A stretch of 13,828 nt of DNA from an uncultured Acidobacteriota bacterium. Its GTDB lineage: Bacteria > Acidobacteriota > Terriglobia > Terriglobales > Acidobacteriaceae. Where the stretch lies: positions 1 through 13,828 of the forward strand of contig CAIZGA010000537.1 of NCBI GenBank assembly GCA_903932385.1. Reading direction: 5' to 3'. The notes under the pieces are model-generated. The model worked only from the letters and a program-made list of their open reading frames with translations. It made no database searches and had not been told where the DNA came from. The position numbers were made by a program, and so were the translations under genes. Shown piece by piece: positions 7,861 through 13,828 of the stretch. Position 1 is the first letter of the stretch. The number at the start of each line of letters is the position of its first letter.

Positions 7861-8469
7861 CTAGGTCAAATCGTCGGAGTCAAAATGTTTTTTGCGGCCT
7901 AGGGCGCGTTTGGTGCCGCCGTCGTCGATGAGGCTGCGGACGACGGTGTCGATTTCAATTTCCGTGTCGGCGGTGGCGGACATGCGGGCGAGGTCGCCGG
8001 TTGCGGCGATGGGTTCCAGCAGCACGACGACGTGGGCGACGGCAACGTGGTCCTGATTGAGGCCCTCGGGCGTTTTGGCCTTGATGCCGACGTCGCCCGG
8101 TTTTAGGTTGAGTAGCTCGGCAACGCGGGCGCGAATTTCTCCGGCGATGGGAACGATCTTGGGCTGGGCGAGGATGAGCACCGTATCAATATTGACGATG
8201 CGGTAGCCGGCGGTGGCGACTTCTTCCAGAGCGGTTTCGAGAAAGATGGTGGAGTCGGCATTTTTCCAGCGCTGGTCGCTGGGCGGGAAGAAGGTGCCGA
8301 TGTCGCCGGCGGAAACGGCGCCGAGGAGCGCGTCGGTGATGGCGTGCAGCAGCACGTCGCCGTCGGAGTGGCCGGCGAGGCCAGCGGGGTGGTCAATCTT
8401 GAGCCCGCCGATGACCAGAGGTACACCGGGCTTGAAGGCGTGCGAGTCGTAACCGAGACCAATTCTCAT
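7861..8469 (-). CDS. ispF: 2-C-methyl-D-erythritol 2,4-cyclodiphosphate synthase
   Basis: A cytosolic trimeric enzyme of the MEP pathway that cyclises CDP-methylerythritol 2-phosphate to methylerythritol cyclodiphosphate with release of CMP. The metal ligands are visible: GYDSH (D8, H10) and H42 in LLHAITDALLGA. HSDGDVLLH (34-42) is the family signature, and the FFPPSD and NIDTVLILAQPKI strands follow. Where E. coli has TTTEKLGFTGR, this protein has KTPEGLNQDHVAVAHVVVLL, a shorter variant. The protein is 202 residues against about 160 for the family. The extra 40 or so form a charged C-terminal tail (from ARMSATADTEIEID to the end) of unknown role. The start is ATG 8469, with a weak AGG nine or so bases upstream. 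It follows a GxxExxY gene that separates it from ispD. Confidence 0.96.
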   Translation of the reverse strand: MRIGLGYDSHAFKPGVPLVIGGLKIDHPAGLAGHSDGDVLLHAITDALLGAVSAGDIGTFFPPSDQRWKNADSTIFLETALEEVATAGYRIVNIDTVLILAQPKIVPIAGEIRARVAELLNLKPGDVGIKAKTPEGLNQDHVAVAHVVVLLEPIAATGDLARMSATADTEIEIDTVVRSLIDDGGTKRALGRKKHFDSDDLT

Positions 8470-8494
8470 AAGTAAAAATGCCTAACAATGATTT

Positions 8495-8926
8495 TCAATG
8501 ATTCTGCTGATGAGTGCCAGTGATCTTTTTATTATTGGGTAAAACCAGCCGCCTGAACTGTGGTTTCGGACCGAAATTCATCAGGAGCGCAACTTCAATT
8601 TGTGTGGCACGCAGATAGTGAAGTGTTTGCGATTCATGTGCTTTGGAAAGCTGCTCGGAAGTCTTCAACTCAAGTAAGACAGTCTTGTTGACTACTAAAT
8701 CGGCTCGAAATACCCCGATGGTTGATCCTCTGAAAGAAACAGGGATGGGAACTTCGGCATCTACCTGAAGCCCCGCCTGCTCTAGAGCAATCCGCATGGC
8801 CTCGCTGTATATGGATTCTAGAAAGCCAAACCCCAGCTCGTTATACACATCAAAGAACACGCCAATGATTTTCTCGGTAAGAGAGTCATTCTCGCCATCA
8901 TATGGATTCAAAGAATCAGCTTTCAT
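8495..8926 (-). CDS. GxxExxY family protein (PD-(D/E)XK-like)
   Basis: A 143-residue protein from ATG 8926; an overlapping GTG at 8929 is equally possible, as a weak GGTGA lies upstream of both. Counting from that GTG, the family signature GFLESIY sits at 35-41. It is followed by FRADLVVNKTVLLELKT, where D77 and E87-L-K89 form a PD-(D/E)XK-type site, with Q101 in the next helix (ESQTLHYL). This matches the GxxExxY proteins (PDDEXK_3 type), which are widespread and patchily distributed; their function is not established. GC is about 42% in the line I counted, below the flanking ispD and ispF. It starts 15 bases after the ispD stop and ends 25 bases before ispF, inside an otherwise standard pair, and is presumably cotranscribed with both. 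Confidence 0.88.
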   Translation of the reverse strand: MKADSLNPYDGENDSLTEKIIGVFFDVYNELGFGFLESIYSEAMRIALEQAGLQVDAEVPIPVSFRGSTIGVFRADLVVNKTVLLELKTSEQLSKAHESQTLHYLRATQIEVALLMNFGPKPQFRRLVLPNNKKITGTHQQNH

Positions 8927-8941
8927 CACCGACTATCACCG

Positions 8942-9658
8942 TTAAGCATTTTCTTGTTGCTTCAGGTAGAACTCGGCTAGTTCGAGGTCGCCGGGCTGGG
9001 TGACTTTGAAGTTGCGGGGCGAGCCCATGACGACGGCCACCTGGGCGCCGGCGCGCTCGACGACGCTGGCTTCGTCGGTGCCAGTGAAGCCGTCGGCTGC
9101 AGCCTCTGCAAAGGCACGGCGGAGCAGGCCGCAGCGGAATCCCTGGGGTGTTTGCGCCTGCACGATGCGTTCGCGCGGGATGGTGCTGCTGATGATGGCG
9201 CCGTGCGCGGTGCGTTCCACCTGCTTGATGGTGTCGATGGCGGGCAGGGCTACGATGGCAGCGCCGTGTTGGATGACGGAGTCGAGGGTGCGCTCAATGG
9301 TGGAGACGTCGATGAGCGGGCGCACGGCGTCGTGGACGAGGACGATGTCGTCTTCGGCGCAGGGCAGTGAGGCGAGGCCGCGGCTGACGGTTTCCTGGCG
9401 CGTGTCTCCGCCGATGAAGATGTTGACGCGGGCGGCGAGGCCGAAGTCGGCGATGAGTTTGTTGGCGTTGTCCACTTCATTGGCGCGAACGCCGATGTGG
9501 ACGGAGTTGATGCGGCCAACCGAAGCGAAGGCGCGCAGGCTGTGGATGAGGAGCGGCAGGCCGGCGAGCATGAGGAACTGCTTGGCGGGCGCGCCGGAGT
9601 GACCGGCGGCCATACGTGTGCCGAGTCCGGCAGCGGGGAGGATTGCGAAGACCTTCAT
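8942..9658 (-). CDS. ispD: 2-C-methyl-D-erythritol 4-phosphate cytidylyltransferase
   Basis: A cytosolic MEP-pathway enzyme that joins CTP and methylerythritol 4-phosphate to give CDP-methylerythritol. From ATG 9658 the protein is 238 residues, the normal family size. It starts KVFAILPAAGLGTRM (nucleotide-binding loop, catalytic Arg) with the matching Lys in APAKQF. It continues with DDIVLVHDAVRPLI (metal/CTP site), QTPQGFR, GTDEAS and FKVTQPGDLELAE near the end. A GTG at 9685 would add nine residues, but family alignment begins at the later ATG, and a TATACT box (9668-9673 complement) lies between the two. No ribosome site precedes the ATG, so the mRNA may be nearly leaderless. It is divergent from tilS and first in the row leading to ispF. 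Confidence 0.95.
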   Translation of the reverse strand: MKVFAILPAAGLGTRMAAGHSGAPAKQFLMLAGLPLLIHSLRAFASVGRINSVHIGVRANEVDNANKLIADFGLAARVNIFIGGDTRQETVSRGLASLPCAEDDIVLVHDAVRPLIDVSTIERTLDSVIQHGAAIVALPAIDTIKQVERTAHGAIISSTIPRERIVQAQTPQGFRCGLLRRAFAEAAADGFTGTDEASVVERAGAQVAVVMGSPRNFKVTQPGDLELAEFYLKQQENA

Positions 9659-9667
9659 AGACCGAAA

Positions 9668-9699
9668 AGTATAACTCTTCACCACTACTGTTATTTCAA
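9668..9699 (-). promoter_or_regulatory. Candidate ispD promoter
   Basis: On the minus strand, TTGAAA (9699-9694) and TATACT (9673-9668) each match the consensus boxes at five of six positions, but the spacer is 20 bases, longer than usual. A start about seven bases after TATACT would fall almost on the ATG at 9658. Confidence 0.3.
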
Positions 9700-9701
9700 T
9701 C

Positions 9702-9748
9702 CATGAAGTTCGGCAGAGGCACTCCAGGCGCAGCTATCATGAAGTTCG
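9702..9748. repeat. Direct repeat in the ispD/tilS divergent gap
   Basis: CATGAAGTTCG occurs at 9702-9712 and exactly again at 9738-9748, 36 bases apart; the second copy abuts the tilS ATG. It could be a binding site or the trace of a small duplication. The second copy also holds an ATG (9739) that opens a five-codon frame ending in the TAG at 9754, overlapping the tilS start. Confidence 0.4.
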
Positions 9749-10867
9749 ATGGCTAGTTCTCAAGCAAAGTTGGCGTTGGACCGGTCGCTGATGCGTGCGG
9801 GCGAGCGGGTGGTTGCGGCGGTCTCCGGCGGGGCGGACTCGGTGGCGATGCTGCTGGCGTTGCATATGGCGAATACGTCGGCCCGCGATGCGTTGGGTGT
9901 GGGGCTGGCGGTGGCACATGTGCATCATGGGATTCGTGGGGCAGAGGCGGATGCGGACGCGGAGTTTGTGCGTGAGTTGGCGGGGCGGCTGGGGCTGGCG
10001 TTACATCTGCACCATGCGGATGTGCCGGGACATGCGAAGGAAAATAGCGAGTCGCTGGAAGAGGCGGCGAGAAATGTCCGGTATGCATATTTTCGCGAGC
10101 TGTTGAATTCCGGCGAGGCGGACGTGATTGCCACGGCGCACACGCTGGACGACCAGGCGGAGACGGTGCTGATGAAGCTGGTGCGCGGCGCGTGGACCGA
10201 GGGGCTGAGCGGAATTCATCCAGTGCTAGAGAACTTCAGCGGAAATTCTAAAAAACATTTAAGCGGATTGCGGGGAAAAATTGTGCGGCCGATGCTGGCG
10301 GTGCGGCGCGGGGAGATTGAAGCGTGGCTGAAGTCGCAAAACCAGCCGTGGAGAGAAGACGCGAGCAATGCCGATACGGCGCATACGCGAAACCGCGCGC
10401 GGGCGGAGTGGATGCCGATGCTGCGGCGGGAGAATCCGCGGGTGGATGAGGCGCTGGCGAGGGTGGCATTGCTGGCAAGGGATGAAGAGGCGCGGTGGCA
10501 GGCGGAGTTGGCGAGGTTGTTGCCGTCGCTGCTGCTGCCGGGCGAGCCTGTGCGGGGCGGCGGACGCGCGGTGACGGGGCAGACGGCTTCGGTGTCGCTG
10601 GATCTGGACCGGCTGAAAACGATGGACCCCGCGTTGCGGCGGCGGGTGGTGCGGGCGGCGGCGGAGCGGCTGGGGGTGGTGCTGGGATTTGAGCCGACGG
10701 CAAGGATTCTGGCGTTATGCGGCTGCCCGGAGCCAATCCTGCTGGAAATTCCCAATATTCAACCCAAAACGGGAAGCCGGGTGGATTTGCCCGGGGGCCT
10801 GACGGCGTTGCGGACGGCGCGGGAGCTGCGGCTGGTTGTTGATGAAAAGAAAACACTTGGTTCTTAG
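9749..10867 (+). CDS. tilS: tRNA(Ile)-lysidine synthase
   Basis: A 372-residue cytosolic enzyme that attaches lysine to C34 of tRNA-Ile2 (anticodon CAU) with ATP, switching its decoding from AUG to AUA; it is essential in most bacteria. The N-terminal PP-loop domain is clear: VVAAVSGGADSVAM (SGGADS at 26-31), VAHVHHGIRG (55-64), SLEEAARNVRYAYF (102-115) and ATAHTLDDQAETVLM (128-142). RNRARAEWMPML (214-225) closes the catalytic core. An insert of about 12 residues (ENFSGNSKKHLSG) follows GLSGIHPVL. The C-terminal part is more divergent, with VDLPGGLTALR near the end. The length is between short and long family forms. The start is ATG 9749 with only weak purine-rich DNA upstream. tilS beside ftsH is a familiar arrangement; the hpt gene often found between them is absent. 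Confidence 0.95.
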   Translation: MASSQAKLALDRSLMRAGERVVAAVSGGADSVAMLLALHMANTSARDALGVGLAVAHVHHGIRGAEADADAEFVRELAGRLGLALHLHHADVPGHAKENSESLEEAARNVRYAYFRELLNSGEADVIATAHTLDDQAETVLMKLVRGAWTEGLSGIHPVLENFSGNSKKHLSGLRGKIVRPMLAVRRGEIEAWLKSQNQPWREDASNADTAHTRNRARAEWMPMLRRENPRVDEALARVALLARDEEARWQAELARLLPSLLLPGEPVRGGGRAVTGQTASVSLDLDRLKTMDPALRRRVVRAAAERLGVVLGFEPTARILALCGCPEPILLEIPNIQPKTGSRVDLPGGLTALRTARELRLVVDEKKTLGS

Positions 10868-11170
10868 CCCGGCGCAAATTGCAACAATTCGTAAGTTTCC
10901 AGCGTAGAATCTACATAGTTGGTGGTCTGACGTGCGTCCTATAGTAGCTGGCCTGCATCCAAAGTGTGATGGACTGGATTAACCAACGGTTTAGGATTTC
11001 GTCTGATAGGGTACGCGTCGGAACTGGGTAAGCGTTGGAGCAGGCGCTAAGTTGTCGGAATCCCAGAAGTTAAGTTGTCTGAACTTTGAAGTTGCCAGAC
11101 TAGTTCGTCGAAAAGAGAACTGTTTGCCGCAGATGGAATTGCGGGAAGCAAAAGGAAAGAGGTAACGGTC
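10868..11170. other. Gap between tilS and ftsH (ftsH leader)
   Basis: There are 303 bases with no supportable gene. I found no tRNA cloverleaf and no terminator hairpin with a U-run after tilS. A TTGCAA/TAGAAT pair near its left end has a 20-base spacer and is weak as a promoter. The right third carries the short direct repeats listed separately. The ftsH ribosome site (AAGAGG, ending at 11162) closes it. Confidence 0.6.
11048..11100 (+). repeat. Short direct repeats upstream of ftsH
   Basis: TAAGTTGTCGGAA (11048-11060) and TAAGTTGTCTGAA (11071-11083) match at 12 of 13 positions and are 23 bases apart, about two helical turns. A weaker copy, GAAGTTGCCAGAC (11088-11100), follows 17 bases on. 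They end about 70 bases before the ftsH start, where an operator or activator site, or part of a structured leader, could sit. No regulator is known to me for this motif. Confidence 0.5.
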
Positions 11171-13087
<1,917 letters not shown>

Positions 13088-13105
13088 CGCAATTGCAACG
13101 GAATA

Positions 13106-13137
13106 AAAAGGCGGCCCTCGGGTCGCCTTTTGTTTTT
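13106..13137 (+). terminator. Intrinsic terminator after ftsH
   Basis: An 11-bp stem (13106-13116 with 13121-13131, one G-T pair) is closed by a four-base CTCG loop and followed by TGTTTTT. The left arm begins with AAAA, so the hairpin may partly work in both directions. It lies 19 bases after the ftsH stop. Confidence 0.9.
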
Positions 13138-13190
13138 GCCGGTGGAATCACTTGCGGCAGATGCGCCGCCGGATGCGACAATATATCTGC

Positions 13191-13712
13191 ATGCGTAAGT
13201 TGTGGATGGTTTTCATATCGCCGATGATTTTTCTCGCCGGTTGCGGCTACCATGTGGCCGGTGCCGGTACGCACCTGGGCCCCGATGTGCGCACGCTGGC
13301 TGTTCCCATTTTTGTGAACAACGCACTCTCATACCACACCAACGTTGCGCTGACGGACGCTGTAATCCACGAACTGAATTTGCGGACGAAGATGCGGATA
13401 CTTCCGGCGGAGAACACGAACAACGCCGATGCGATTCTGCACGGGACTGTATTGACGGAAACCATTCTGCCGCTGACCTATGATTCTTCCACCGGTGCCT
13501 CATCGAGTTTTCTGGTGACGATTACGGCGAAGGTGGAGTTGACCTCGGCCGATGGCCGGCTGCTGTACGAAAACAAAGATTACACATTCCACCAGCAGTA
13601 CCAGTCGACGCAGGACCTGCCGAGTTTTATCCGCGAGGAGTCTCCGGCGGAGAAGCGGTTGGCGCGCGACTTTGCGCAGACGCTGGTGAGCGACATGCTG
13701 GATTCTTTCTAG
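13191..13712 (+). CDS. lptE: LPS-assembly lipoprotein LptE
   Basis: A 173-residue outer-membrane lipoprotein. The start at ATG 13191 gives a proper lipoprotein signal (MRKLWMVF...FLAGC, lipidated C18); earlier in-frame ATGs from 13152 would add an Arg-rich extension before the signal and are unlikely. The mature protein starts CGYHVAGAGTHLGPDVRTLAVPIFVNN and continues with ALTDAVIHEL and ADAILHGTV, the alpha/beta pattern of the LptE (COG2980) family. LptE plugs the LptD barrel and delivers LPS to the cell surface. No Shine-Dalgarno sequence is visible, and an AT-rich AATATATCT lies just before the ATG, so the mRNA may be nearly leaderless. The gene follows the ftsH terminator and so has its own promoter. 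Confidence 0.88.
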   Translation: MRKLWMVFISPMIFLAGCGYHVAGAGTHLGPDVRTLAVPIFVNNALSYHTNVALTDAVIHELNLRTKMRILPAENTNNADAILHGTVLTETILPLTYDSSTGASSSFLVTITAKVELTSADGRLLYENKDYTFHQQYQSTQDLPSFIREESPAEKRLARDFAQTLVSDMLDSF

Positions 13713-13719
13713 GACGGCC

Positions 13720-13828
13720 ATGTGGCACGCGTTTCAAAACGGCGAAACCATCGGCAAGACCGGCTCAGAAGGCGGGCAGATTGTTGCCGATGAGGAGCAT
13801 GTCGACGGGGCGCGCATCACGCTGGAAA
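13720..13828 (+). CDS. Hypothetical protein, N-terminal fragment (cut by window edge)
   Basis: The frame is open from ATG 13720 to the end of the window (36 complete codons): MWHAFQNGETIGKTGSEGGQ then IVADEEHVDGARITLE. AGGA (13711-13714) is five bases before the ATG and overlaps the lptE stop codon, which suggests coupled translation with lptE. There is no signal peptide at the start. The charged, Gly-rich opening looks like a small soluble protein that I have seen only as hypothetical; the missing part prevents any assignment. Confidence 0.65.
   Translation, partial: MWHAFQNGETIGKTGSEGGQIVADEEHVDGARITLE

Noticed and set aside
10868..11170. tRNA or small RNA gene before ftsH
   Set aside because: No cloverleaf arms, no CCA end and no terminator hairpin could be found by eye.
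13152..13190. Upstream start for lptE at 13152
   Set aside because: It would place an Arg-rich stretch of 13 residues before the lipoprotein signal, and the lipobox fits the usual distance only from ATG 13191.

Overview
The window looks like chromosomal DNA of a Gram-negative, moderately GC-rich bacterium. Acidobacteriota (Terriglobia/Acidobacteriaceae-like) is the best fit. An outer membrane is implied by a Kdo-pathway enzyme (KdsD) and an LptE-type lipoprotein. Several proteins (the YCE...GCC secreted protein, IspF with a KTPEGLN variant and C-terminal tail, stand-alone DsbD-alpha next to TlpA) resemble ones I associate with Acidobacteriota. That placement is pattern recognition, not a database result.

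Layout. 1-760 (-): N-terminal part of a GFPPCC-motif protein that runs off the left edge. 915-2162 (+): large lipoprotein of unknown function, divergent from it. 2266-3697 (-): kdsD followed 19 bp later by a strikingly AT-rich putative PD-(D/E)XK nuclease-fold gene. 3794-4911 (+): tlpA-like thioredoxin overlapping by one base with a stand-alone DsbD-alpha domain gene, ending convergently against gltX. 4923-9658 (-): a tandem row that reads, in transcription order, ispD, a GxxExxY-family gene, ispF, a cysteine-rich secreted protein, a small two-helix membrane protein and gltX. 9749-13087 (+): tilS, a 303-bp gap with short direct repeats, ftsH and a clear intrinsic terminator. 13191-13828 (+): lptE and the start of a translationally coupled gene cut by the right edge.

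How the genes work together. Most are housekeeping: isoprenoid precursors (IspD and IspF are steps 3 and 5 of the MEP pathway), tRNA charging and tRNA-Ile2 modification (GltX, TilS), membrane proteolysis (FtsH), and envelope/LPS biogenesis (KdsD, LptE). TlpA and DsbD-alpha probably form a periplasmic thiol relay. Onto this background two small low-GC genes with nuclease-fold signatures have been added, each downstream of and on the same strand as a housekeeping gene (after kdsD; between ispD and ispF). These are the clearest accessory signals here. I see no transposase, integrase, CRISPR array, tRNA or rRNA, and no convincing new multi-gene defence system. The most unusual items are the AT-rich nuclease-like gene, the GFPPCC protein, the structured gltX leader and the repeats in front of ftsH.
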